Of a stretch of 64,000 bases of DNA, positions 22,881 through 31,951 are shown piece after piece. A program made the position numbers and the translations under genes. Source of the DNA: Hirsutella rhossiliensis (taxonomy: Eukaryota > Ascomycota > Sordariomycetes > Hypocreales > Ophiocordycipitaceae); assembly GCF_020360975.1 (NCBI RefSeq), contig NW_025408674.1:1116001-1180000 (forward strand), in the 5' to 3' direction. The notes beneath the pieces were generated by a model. The model did not search any database and was not told where the DNA came from. It worked only from the letters and a program-made list of their open reading frames with translations. The number at the start of each line of letters is the position of its first letter. The first letter of the stretch is position 1.

Positions 22881-23245
22881 TTTGATATGGCAAGGATTTA
22901 TTTGGCATGGTTTGACGTGGCAAGGTTTGATGCGGCAAGGTTTGATGTGGCAAGGTTTGATGTGGCAAGGTTCGACGTGGCAAGGTTCGACGTGGCAAGG
23001 TTTGAGATGGCAAGGTTTAATGTGGCAAGGTTTGATGTGGCAAGGTTTGACGTGGCAAGGTTTGAGATGGCAAGGTTTAATGTGGCAAGGTTTGATGTGG
23101 CAAGGTTCGACGTGGCAAGGTTTGATGCGGCAAGGTTTGATGTGGCAAGGTTCGACGTGGCAAGGTTTGACGTGGCAGGGTTTGAGATGGCAAGGTTTAA
23201 TGTGGCAAGGTTTGATGTGGCAAGGTTCGACGTGGCAGGGTTTGG
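22881..23245. repeat. 15-bp minisatellite, about 24 units
   Basis: Consensus TGGCAAGGTTTGATG with substitutions in the last five positions (TTTGA/TTCGA, TGTGG/CGTGG/GATGG/TGCGG). Because the unit is 15 bp, all frames stay open and give pentapeptide arrays: WQGLM and ARFDV on plus, ATSNL on minus. Variant units recur in a higher-order pattern of about 60-75 bp. The long plus-strand frame through it (22887-23702) has no protein-like character outside the repeat, so it is treated as a by-product. Confidence 0.9.
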
Positions 23246-23698
23246 ATGGGTACCCCCACCAACTGAACCTAACTGGTGCATTCGCGCTAATTCCAGAAGC
23301 TATTTAAGGTTACGTAGCGCCGGCTGCTATAAGTCTCGGGTTTCAGGAACCCTTCCCCCGACTTCGACCACAATCCTTTCACTGAGCACCGGAGGCCGGT
23401 TGATGGCCCACCTTCCGCTTCCTTACCGTCTCAAAAGCATTGACTGGGCTCAACCTCGTAGCGGATTACTTATTCGAAGTCTCAGCTTCTTCCAGAGCGA
23501 AGTTCCTCGATTGCAGACGACCTATAAGCTTCCACTGCAGCGAGTGTCTGGGCGGGGTTCAATCCAATGTCACGAGAATGGCGGCCTGTTCAGCGGCGAG
23601 GAGGCAAGGAAAAGGCTAACGTTGGTGATTGCTGAAAACTTAAATCTGACGAGAATGCATTACTACGTCGAATTCAAGGTGCGAGCCACAAATTTGTC
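23246..23698. other. Upstream region of the 23.7-26.1 kb gene
   Basis: Directly after the minisatellite. Apart from the open frame running out of the repeat, no gene is supported. It probably contains the promoter of the gene that begins at 23699. Confidence 0.35.
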
Positions 23699-26077
23699 AT
23701 GAAACTTTACGAGCTCGTTGAAAAGTTTCCACACGAGGACTTGGACGCCATCTTTTCCGCCCTAGACAGGGCTCGTCTGGAACGAAAACGGGTAAACCAA
23801 GGCACAAGGATACATGGACGCCGATAGACTGCGAAAAAGCCGAGCAAGTTCTCTTGCGAGACGCCTCGCCAGAGCGCTACGACCTCACCTACAAAACCCT
23901 TCGGGTGCTTCAAAATATTGGCCTGGTAAAACCATGACAGTCAATGTCGATACGGCTGGGTGGGATGGAGAGCCACACCCTAATGACACAGCTATCATCG
24001 TCCTGGTGCTAAATATCGACAACCAAAAGGCCCTAACAGTCATCAACCGAGATCGAAGCTTTGCAACCATCTACGGATCAGGATCAGTGGCGAACTACGA
24101 CATTGCGGGAACGGTCAAAGAGTTTTGCTTAAGCTATCTTTCGCTCCAACCCGATATCTCATTCGACTCTTTATCCTGCCACCAACCTAACGACGGCCCG
24201 AATGATCCTGGCCGTACTTGCGACTGTAGGAACGAGGCTGCTCGCGATCTTTATCTTGCTGTTAGTGGTTTGCGTAGCGTCCTAGGCATGACCATCACGG
24301 CATGCATTAATGCCTCTGCTTGGTCTCGTCTCTTTTCAACCCTGCTGACGTCGCGCGATGAGGACGGTCAACGAGGGCAGATATCGGACGAGATCTACCC
24401 CGCCAATCTACTCGATCACTTCGAGGAGCTTGGTCAAGGGATCTTCAAGGTTGCACGCCCAGACTTACCCGCGTTTAGCTGCCAATCGCGTATAGAGCGC
24501 CGCGACACTAAAGCTCTCCTTCCGCTGCAGTCGGAAAATACCTGGGCTATTGCGATCATTAGCAGCGGCCACGCAGCCGTCATCACCAGCGCCTCGACAG
24601 AGTCTATGCGAAAAGAGATCCTAGACAAGGCCCGGCATAGCATCGAACGTTACCCGTGCTTTCGGGGTGCGACACTGAGCGAGATAGCACACCCCCCCTT
24701 GACTGAAGACTTCAACCTCTGTCTCCTCCTTGAAGCTTTTTCCATTGCCATGAACGTTGAGATACAGGCTCCGATTGATCAAAACCTTTGGCGGGGATTT
24801 TTTCACCACTTGACAATACCGCTCAGAGGCGAACGCAATGCCCTGCAGCTACAGCGTCCTCTTCGCCCGGCAAAGACACGACACGTCGTGTGGGTCGGCA
24901 TTCCAGCTGGCGACGGAAGCATCCGGGAAAACTCGTTCATCCACGTCCGTGTTTGCTTTAAAGACCTGGAACTCTTCAACGACCACTGTTCTCCATTTCA
25001 GTCAGTTTCCGAACACGTGGTGAAAGATCTCGAAGCCAGACTTGGATCTTCTTTCATTGAGTACGATAGTAACGGTGTGGTGTTCATACACCAGTCAGTC
25101 TTGATGATGCTCTTTGCTGTCCACATATCTTCCGCAACCGTCGATTTCTGCAACTGGAAGCTGGATGAACAGAACTTGATACATACGGTGCAAAATTCTA
25201 GCTGCGATGAAGTTCTTGTATATGTATCCGACACGAGCTGCGACACATCTGGCCTAGTGAGAAGGCTCTACGACACCACTGATTACTTGGAGGCTGTGAT
25301 GGGTAATATGCGAGTCTACCCAAGCAAAACGGAACTGTCCTGGTGCCGGAATAAGGTAGGCGACGTCAGGGTAATGGACGACATCGCTGCGAAGCTGCAG
25401 ACCTGGCGACCAAGGACGTGCTTCGGAAGGGCCACTGTGCACTCCGTGATGTAGAGAGCGGTCTTATGGTCTTGAAGAGAAGCTACAGCTGCGCTGGGGT
25501 TCACGTTCATGTTGTCCCTGTCACACAACGCGGGAAGCTGCTATGCACGGCTCCGACGCAAGATCGAGTGGCTAGGCGCACCAAGCCTACCAAACGCGCT
25601 CAACGTTCGGGTGTGCGAGAACAAGGTATATTCTATTTCCATCAGGAATTTATTCCGACATTTAGGAAAATTGGCGAGTTCAGGGTCATGGTGTGCGGGG
25701 GACAAGTGCTCGCTGCCTTCAGAACAAAAGAAGATTGGGATGCGCGTGCCAAGCCGATGGCTCTGCGGCAACTCCAACTCAGCGACTTCAACTGGCACTC
25801 CCAGGACGATGAAACTGCCAGAAAGCAGAAGCGAGATGAGCTCTTGGATTTCGTACTGGAAACCGACACTCAGATTCGTCAATTAAAGGGCGAGAGGTTC
25901 GAGACTGTACATGTTGGAGCGCGATACGATTGTGGAATATCACCGGATGGTCATTTCTTCGTCAGCGAGCTGACACGTTTCACATTTGCGGACACTTTCT
26001 CGGGGGAGTTGGCGCCCCCGTACGATCAGATAATTGGACCGCTGGCGCGAATGATTGCTCGGGTGCTCTTGGCGTAA
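23699..26077 (+). CDS. Large uncharacterised fungal protein with ATP-grasp-like C-terminus
   Basis: Three protein-like frames in series. (1) From ATG 23699, MKLYELVEKFPHEDL, then after a one-base frame change near 23795 a segment IDCEKAEQVLLRDAS that stops at 23936. (2) A long frame from ATG 23933 (overlapping that stop as ATGA) to 25454, soluble, with no motif I can name. (3) 25418-26077, containing GEFRVMVCGGQVLAAF and RYDCGISPDGHFFVSELTR. That last pattern resembles ATP-grasp-type proteins in which the final Asp/Glu/Asn cluster binds Mg-ATP. Frames 2 and 3 can be joined by an intron (GTAATATG at 25303, CTGCAG ending at 25400, 98 nt) that preserves the frame, or by an indel. Full length would be about 750 aa. 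Biochemical role unknown. Confidence 0.5.
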
Positions 26078-26280
26078 GGGGTTTACATTGTTATTGAGCA
26101 ATAGGTAGACGATACATCGGAGCCGGAAGGGAATGATAATATACATGCGCGTATGTATGTATTTGTTTCTAAAAGCTCCGTTTCTTTTCGAAGCGCGCTG
26201 GCACCGATGAGCATCGGCATGCGCACACTCTACCGCCTTCCAGTATTATCGTCCTCTCGAGGATATCCGAACCCGGCATC

Positions 26281-27480
26281 TTAAGTCAAAATCAGGCTAT
26301 ACTTCTCTAAATACTCCTTGGACTGCCTTGGCAATAGCTTTGTTGCTCGTTCAGGCAGCTCCAACGTAGTGTTAAACTTGCAACTAGGCAAAAGGTATGT
26401 CGTCGGACAGGGAGTGTTTTGGTGAAGCAGGCAGCCCCGACATGCAGACCTACCCACCCACTGTACCCGCAAACGCAACTTTCCCCCCACGACCGTGTGG
26501 CTTATGACTCGGAGTGGTCTGTCTGGCACCTTGCCCTTCTTACGCACATGTGGGTCACTTTGCCAGTACGTTAGAACAGCGGCGTTGTTCTTCTGCTGGA
26601 TTTTCTCCTCGGGTTCCCAAGTTTCTGTGCCATCTCCCCACTGGCAAGAGAGCTGAAAGCTCCGAAGGGAGCTGTTCTTGCCGCTTCGATACACGCGATG
26701 ACCGACGATCGTATCGAGCTTTGGTCCAGCTTTGTCGGTTGGGGAGTAGTATTCGGTATCACGTAAGTGGTAGTCATCGCACTCGCTCCGCCACCTACTT
26801 TTCACTGTCCTTTCGACGTACCATTTCGCTCGGGACGCAGGATACCCGACATTTTGCACGAGAAACTTGGATTGACCGTCGTCGCGAAGATCGTGTCCCA
26901 CAACCAGAATGGCATGGGGGACACCATCCTCATCTGTCGCTAGCGGGCGCTTCCACAACTCTCGTCCCACCTCTTTTTTTGGTCTGTCGTAGAGCTTCCA
27001 CCCCTCACCCCCGCAACCCCAGTACGTGCACACTGCAGCAGAGGCCGCCCTCTGAACGACAGACTCGCGTATCCAATAATATTTGCCGTCCCGCAGGAGG
27101 CAGTACAGCTCAAAATATGGAGTGACTTCTTCGTTGACTTCGGGTTTCCGGTGGCTCTTGATGTACTGCAGATTCTCATTCAAATCGTCGATCTGGAGTT
27201 TGGAGTATTCTGTTGAACCGTCGCTGACGTTTGAACCCTGGTCTGGAGCTCCTTTAGCGCCGCGAGTAAGTGGCTCGTCGGAGAATATAGGGGTTGCACC
27301 TTCGCCGCCACTGAGATTTTCGGTATCGGATACCTCGTAGTTGGACTTTTCTGCCTCTTGCTGGCTCGTCCGAGGGGCTGTCGTCCTGCTGAGATCTTTG
27401 AAACTTCGATAGCGCCGAATCCCCAGCTTCTCGGCATTTTGCATCGTCACAATCGACACCGCTTCCAAAGTCGTTGTCAC
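26281..27480 (-). CDS. Multi-chromodomain-like protein (5' side split by a retrotransposon)
   Basis: 399-aa frame. After an acidic, Ser-rich N-terminus it has four chromo-like modules. Module 1 is near residues 120-155 (ELYCLLRDGKYYWIRESVV) and module 2 near 185-225 (HAILVVGHDL, KWYVERTVK). Module 3, near 255-305, is the clearest (TIVGHRVYRSG, TWEPEEKIQQ). Module 4 is near 325-350 (RVISHTVVGG, LRVQWVGR). Chromodomains bind methylated histone tails through an aromatic cage; here the TWEPEE signature is the strongest evidence. The ATG at 27480 is probably not the original start. The minus-strand frame that spans the Gypsy insertion site (27528-27532 and 31848-31951) reads into an Asp/Ser-rich sequence overlapping this ORF in another frame, so one indel would be needed to connect them. 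Confidence 0.65.
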   Translation of the reverse strand: MTTTLEAVSIVTMQNAEKLGIRRYRSFKDLSRTTAPRTSQQEAEKSNYEVSDTENLSGGEGATPIFSDEPLTRGAKGAPDQGSNVSDGSTEYSKLQIDDLNENLQYIKSHRKPEVNEEVTPYFELYCLLRDGKYYWIRESVVQRAASAAVCTYWGCGGEGWKLYDRPKKEVGRELWKRPLATDEDGVPHAILVVGHDLRDDGQSKFLVQNVGYPASRAKWYVERTVKSRWRSECDDYHLRDTEYYSPTDKAGPKLDTIVGHRVYRSGKNSSLRSFQLSCQWGDGTETWEPEEKIQQKNNAAVLTYWQSDPHVRKKGKVPDRPLRVISHTVVGGKLRLRVQWVGRSACRGCLLHQNTPCPTTYLLPSCKFNTTLELPERATKLLPRQSKEYLEKYSLILT

Positions 27481-27532
27481 TGTCGCTTTTATTGCGTCGG
27501 TTTCTGCGAAGCGATGCTTTTGGCGTGCTTTG

Positions 27533-27708
27533 TGTTACGGGGTCAGCACTGTTGGCACAGGTGCTGGGCGTAATTGATGTAAATTGAGCTACAAAGAGTG
27601 TAAAGGGGAGACGTGTCTACATCGCTCCCTTTAGGAGTCGTGTCCGTGGCGCTCGCACGTGACTAGTCTGGCCATGCCAGATCTACACATCGGGGCGTAG
27701 CCCTTACA
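27533..27708 (-). repeat. LTR (3' LTR of the minus-strand Gypsy element)
   Basis: 176 bp, TGTTACGGGG at the start and CCCTTACA at the end in plus orientation. Aligns to 31671-31847 with one substitution and one missing C. Confidence 0.9.
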
Positions 27709-27803
27709 TTAGCCCCTACTCCTCTCTGGCGCTGGTGCCCTTTTCCTGTTCCTGGTCCCCTACAACGATCGTAGGCCGTCGTCTATAGGGTCTGGTGCCG
27801 TTA

Positions 27804-28934
27804 CTATCGACGGGGCGTCGCCATTAGTCCTAGCCCGTAGTGGTCCGCGTATTCTCTTGCCCTGTATCTGCAGCTGTGGTTGTATTCCTTCGACTTGCCC
27901 TGTATTTGGGCCGGCTGTGCTTCCGTTGCCACTCGTCGGTGCTGGTATGGTCCATCGTTTTCGAGAGCCGGGCCGTATCTCTGTTCGTACTTATCCAAGG
28001 CCGCTGTCTGTTGCATATTGTCTAAAGAGGTCCAGGTCGGGTCTTGCCAACCTTGCCAGCGTACAAGGACTTCCCGCCTACGGCCGCGGCCGGTTCTCTT
28101 CCACCTAGCGCATAGTATTTCCTCTACTACTTGGTGAGCCTCCCGTCTACTTGGATAGATGGGGTTGAGCGTCTGTGCGTTGCTGACCAGGCATTGGGTC
28201 CGTCCCCGCTCTCCGGAGTTGGTCGACGTGGAACCTATTATAGCAGCCCTCGGGAGGTCTGCTAGTTCAACCGTGTACGGGTCGAGTACCTTGCTTATCG
28301 TATACTTAGCGTGCAGCCAGTCGAACTTCTTCTTAGGTCGCTCTGACGCGTAGTTCCGTAAGTCAAGCCAAACCTTATCGCCTACTTCGAAGCGTTCTGC
28401 CGCGTTCCGTCGTCTGTTAGCGAAGCGTTCTTGTTGCTGCGTAGCTGTCGCCATTGATGCTTGGCAGAGGTCCGTAATCTGTTGTAGTTTGGTAACAAAT
28501 TTCTTTGCCCTGGTTTCTGGCGAATGCTGAGGATACTCTTCCGCATATGCTTCCGTAACGAGGGGAACTGGTGACTTCGGCTCATAGCCGTGTATAGCGA
28601 AGAATGGGGACATCCCTATAGAGGTATTGACCCGACCGTTTAACGCCATCTGAGCCGCGGGAACCCACTTATCCCAGTCGTTCTGGTTCTGGTTAATCAC
28701 GGCGCGGAGGTATGCCTGTACTTCTTGGTTCATCCTCTCAGGGCCTCCGTCGGTTTGGGGGTGGTACGCCGTGCTTAGCTGCTGGTCGATCCCCAGTAAC
28801 TTGCACATGTGCCTCCAAAAGCGGCCTACCCAATTCGAGCCCCTATCGCTCGTTATAGCGTCGGGCCACCAGTGGTAGCGGGCGAAGCACCATAGAAAAC
28901 GCTCTGCACATGCTTCCGCTTCCATCGTTGGCAT
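27804..28934 (-). CDS. Gypsy integrase with C-terminal chromodomain
   Basis: 376-aa frame encoding the integrase core and C-terminus; joins viral-type cDNA to host DNA. Visible: SDRGSNWVGRFW (second Asp of the DDE triad) and YHPQTDGGPERMNQ (Glu), then the helix-rich NRRRNAAERF and KVWLDL region, and at the C-terminal third a chromodomain (VVEEILCARW, EVLVRWQGW, TWTSLDNM). The chromodomain marks a chromovirus; in related elements it steers integration towards marked chromatin. The first Asp and the HHCC zinc finger (LRNCDVCGR) lie just upstream (28935-29200) in other frames, so the gene is damaged. Confidence 0.85.
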   Translation of the reverse strand: MPTMEAEACAERFLWCFARYHWWPDAITSDRGSNWVGRFWRHMCKLLGIDQQLSTAYHPQTDGGPERMNQEVQAYLRAVINQNQNDWDKWVPAAQMALNGRVNTSIGMSPFFAIHGYEPKSPVPLVTEAYAEEYPQHSPETRAKKFVTKLQQITDLCQASMATATQQQERFANRRRNAAERFEVGDKVWLDLRNYASERPKKKFDWLHAKYTISKVLDPYTVELADLPRAAIIGSTSTNSGERGRTQCLVSNAQTLNPIYPSRREAHQVVEEILCARWKRTGRGRRREVLVRWQGWQDPTWTSLDNMQQTAALDKYEQRYGPALENDGPYQHRRVATEAQPAQIQGKSKEYNHSCRYRAREYADHYGLGLMATPRR

Positions 28935-29237
28935 CGGTTCGAGTATAACTTCCTTAGGCGGTCCTTGATAACCCAGAGGCAGCGGTTACCGTTCGCAAGG
29001 GGAGGTCCGTAATAAAGTCCATCTGTATCTGGCGGAAGAAGCGGTCCGGTACGGGTAGCGGTCTAAGTAGACCCTTTATGCTCGCGCCATATCTTCGTAC
29101 GGCCGCAGACATCGCAGTTACGCAAGAAACGTCGGATATGCTGTTGCATTAGCGGCCAGTAGAAGTCCCTGGATACGGCTTCTTTCTTCCCTTCCGTCCC
29201 GGGTGGCCTACTACATGGGAGTCATGAACCTTCTGGA

Positions 29238-30071
29238 TTAAGGAGCCCGTAATTCGTTTAGCGACTCCTGCTCTAGCGGTGCTGCCTTGGCTGCTGCTTC
29301 TGTCGTGATCGGTGCGCCTGGCACCCATAAGCGGCCACGTAGTCGTAGGTGCCCCCGAGGATCAATAAAGCACTCGGCGACTTGTACCTTCAGCTTAAGC
29401 TTGGGGTCGAGGGACCGAGATCCGTTTCGTACCGCGTTATAAACGCTTGTAAAGACTGGATCCTGGTTTGCCGTTTGCTGCCATAATTGTTGTAGCTCTG
29501 GGTCGTGGAAAATCGTGTGTTCTTCTTCGCCTTCTCCCGCTTGAGTCGACGTTACTCCGACGTAGGTACGTAGGGCTGCTTCTGGAATAAGCTGCATATC
29601 TCGTGCTTCGTGATCCGCTTCGTTTGGTCGGTCCTGTTCGCGGCGAGAGCGCGTCTGGCACCACTGCTTCCGTCCCGGACGGTACTGGAGCTGGAAGTTA
29701 AAACGCGAGAGATATTCAGCCCAACGTGCCTGCCTTTCCGAGAGCTGTTGGCGCGTCATGAAATACTCGAGGTTCTTATGGTCGGTAAGGATAACGAAGT
29801 TATCACAGCTTCGTAGCTCGGCTGACCATTGTTCGAGACAACGAATAATAGCGAGCATTTCCTTATCATGGATTGGGTAGTTGCGCTCAGCCGGTGATAG
29901 CTTCTGCGAGTGGAACGCTACTGGCTTGCGTTGTCCGTCGACTTCCTGCGTAAGTGTGCCCCCAAGCGCCCAGCCGCTACAGTCTGCTTCTACGAAGGTT
30001 GGCCTCTCGAAATCCCATTGAGTAAGAATAGGGGCGTTCGTAAATAGCGTCTTTAGTGTCTGGAACGCCAT
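29238..30071 (-). CDS. Gypsy RNase H region
   Basis: RNase H-like domain of pol. Catalytic acidic residues are visible in FVEADCSGWALGG (Asp), YPIHDKEMLAI (Glu) and ILTDHKNLEYF (Asp), followed by the WAEYLSRFNF and YRPGRK segments, after which the frame drifts. Separated from the reverse transcriptase by a frame change between 30071 and 30180. Confidence 0.85.
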   Translation of the reverse strand: MAFQTLKTLFTNAPILTQWDFERPTFVEADCSGWALGGTLTQEVDGQRKPVAFHSQKLSPAERNYPIHDKEMLAIIRCLEQWSAELRSCDNFVILTDHKNLEYFMTRQQLSERQARWAEYLSRFNFQLQYRPGRKQWCQTRSRREQDRPNEADHEARDMQLIPEAALRTYVGVTSTQAGEGEEEHTIFHDPELQQLWQQTANQDPVFTSVYNAVRNGSRSLDPKLKLKVQVAECFIDPRGHLRLRGRLWVPGAPITTEAAAKAAPLEQESLNELRAP

Positions 30072-30179
30072 ATCGTGCTCGTCCGTCCACTTGAACTTAG
30101 TCCCCTTTCCTGTTAGTGCTGTTAGGGTGCAGTTATTTCGAGGCTTGCGGTATAAATATCCGGTAGTAGTTAACGAATC

Positions 30180-31466
30180 CTAGAAAACTGCGCACCCCTT
30201 CTGGGTAACGGGGACTGCCCACTCGACTATTGCTCGTATCTTGTCGGGATCTGCCTGAATGCCAATTCCTGCGTGAATAATGAATCCTAGGTACTTAATC
30301 CGCTTGACTCCAAATTCGCATTTCTCCGGGTCTAGGTGTAGTCCATGCTCGGCGAGGCGTTCTAAAACTAACCGTACCTTCCGGAAATGGTCTTCTCTGC
30401 TCGCTCGAATAGATAAGTATATCGTCCATATAAGCAGAGGCGAACTCGTCGAGGTAGTCTCGTAGGATACCGTTAATATACCGCTGGAAGGTTGCTGGCG
30501 CGCCACTTAGCCCGAACGGGTAACCATCCATTCGAAGAGACCGTACCGGGTGCGGAACGCTGTCTTCCACTCGTCTCCTTCTGCAACTCGTACTTTATGG
30601 AACGCTTGTACCACGTCGACCTTAGTGAACCACTTCGCATCTTTTAGGTTGCGAAGTGTGTCCCCTATTAGAGGAAGGGGGTAACGGTCCGACTTAGTGA
30701 TTGCGTTCAACGCTCTGTAGTCACAACAGAATCGCAGCCCGCCACCTGGTTTCCTCACAAACAGGACTGGAGCTGCTGCTTCTGAACTGCTTGCACGGAT
30801 AAATCCTTTATCCACTAGGTCTCGTAGAGTCTTCTTAAGAACCAGGAGTTCCTCTCGTGACATACCGTATAGTGCTCCATACGGTAGTGGTAACTGCTGG
30901 CCATTCGGGTCCTCCTTGATTCTGATTTCGTGGTCTATGCCTGGCTTATGAGGATTCAGCTTATCAGCTTCCTTCTTCATAAATAGAGGCAGTAAATCGT
31001 GGAACCGCTGGGGTATCGTTCGGCGTAGCTCTGCTTCTGACATGGGTTTCTTTGGTGATAACGCCCTTTCGATATCCTTCATGCTGATAGCGAAAATCGC
31101 CGTGGCAGCTGCCTCTCTTCCTTCCTGCTTGCGGATCCTTTCAAAGTAACCCACAAAGGTACTGGCTAGTACGTGCTTTGCTTCTTCGAACTCCTTGGCT
31201 TTCGCAGAATATTCTCCTTCCCCGAGGTGATCTACCCAGTCTTGTGTAGGTTCATGCCATAGTCGTTTCTCGTGGGGCACTGAGTACGACTTTGTGTGGC
31301 ATAACCAGGGTTTTCCTAGGATTAGGGAATTCCAATCGGGGCACCACGTAGGCACAGATCGTCTGTATGTGGCCGTTGACCTCCATTGATAGCCATACGA
31401 GGCCCCTAATCGTTGCTCCTTCCATTGCCCCTGATGCTCCTGTAATAGCTCGCGGTGCCCCTGCAT
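30180..31466 (-). pseudogene. Gypsy protease remnant and reverse transcriptase
   Basis: Minus-strand frames in series. 30507-31466 has a protease-like remnant, then the RT N-terminus (GFIRASSSEAAAPVLFVRKPGGG, split into fingers motifs; [18 protein letters not shown]). The frame then shifts near 30560 into 30295-30570 with [10 protein letters not shown] and the catalytic [10 protein letters not shown], and again near 30400 into 30180-30506 with [10 protein letters not shown] and KYLGFIIH. All RT motifs are present but in three frames. Confidence 0.85.
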
Positions 31467-31549
31467 AACTACTATTGTCCTCCATCTTGTTCGTCCGTCT
31501 CGTCGTCCGATCGATCGTCCGTCTCGTCGTTTAGCCTATCGCCTGTCTT

Positions 31550-31650
31550 GCTGTCTGTCCTGCTGACTGTCCTGCTGTCTGTCCTGCTGTCTGTCCTGCT
31601 GTCTGTCCTGCTGTCTGTCCTGCTGTCTGTCCTTCTGTCTGTCCTGTCTT
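31550..31650. repeat. 12-bp tandem repeat inside the Gypsy element
   Basis: TGTCCTGCTGTC repeated about eight times with minor variants, placed between the 5' LTR and the pol remnant, where gag would be expected. Confidence 0.85.
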
Positions 31651-31670
31651 TGTTAACTGGTAGCTCAATA

Positions 31671-31847
31671 TGTTACAGGGTCAGCACTGTTGGCACAGGT
31701 GCTGGGCGTAATTGATGTAAATTGAGCTACAAAGAGTGTAAAGGGGAGACGTGTCTACATCGCTCCCTTTAGGAGTCGTGTCCGTGGCGCTCGCACGTGA
31801 CTAGTCTGGCCATGCCAGATCTACACATCGGGGCGTAGCCCCTTACA
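31671..31847 (-). repeat. LTR (5' LTR of the minus-strand Gypsy element)
   Basis: 177 bp, starts TGTTACAGGG and ends CCCCTTACA in plus orientation; immediately followed by the TSD copy CTTTG (31848-31852). Confidence 0.9.
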
Positions 31848-31852
31848 CTTTG

Positions 31853-31951
31853 GCCGGTGAGTGGAATTCGGCTCGCACGAGCTTGGCTGGCTCCGGTCGT
31901 TGTGCTGCCGGTGCGGACTTTTGGATGCGTGCTTTTGTTTCTCGCCATCAT
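31853..31951 (-). pseudogene. 5' fragment of the gene interrupted by the Gypsy element
   Basis: On the minus strand an ATG at 31951 opens a basic, Thr/Ser-rich frame that runs into the LTR. If the element and one TSD are removed in thought, the frame stays open into the Asp/Ser-rich stretch at 27528 and below. This supports the idea that the insertion split an exon of the chromodomain-type gene. Short and without domains, so identity is uncertain. Confidence 0.45.

Larger units (their letters stand above)
27533..31847 (-). mobile_element. Gypsy chromovirus LTR retrotransposon with intact LTRs but no gag
   Basis: Bounded by direct LTRs (27533-27708 and 31671-31847) that begin TGTTAC and end TTACA and differ only by a G/A and one C. 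The 5-bp target duplication CTTTG flanks both ends (27528-27532, 31848-31852). The body, on the minus strand, holds protease/RT, RNase H and integrase parts in Gypsy order, with a polypurine tract next to the left LTR (27709-27730 on the complement). At 4.3 kb it is short: there is no recognisable gag, and a 12-bp tandem repeat occupies 31550-31650 near the 5' LTR. Frames are broken several times, so the copy is non-autonomous, although the near-identical LTRs imply recent insertion. Confidence 0.9.

Noticed and set aside
22887..23702. 271-codon plus frame through the first minisatellite
   Set aside because: Half is repeat, and the remainder has no protein-like pattern; kept only as a note in the findings.
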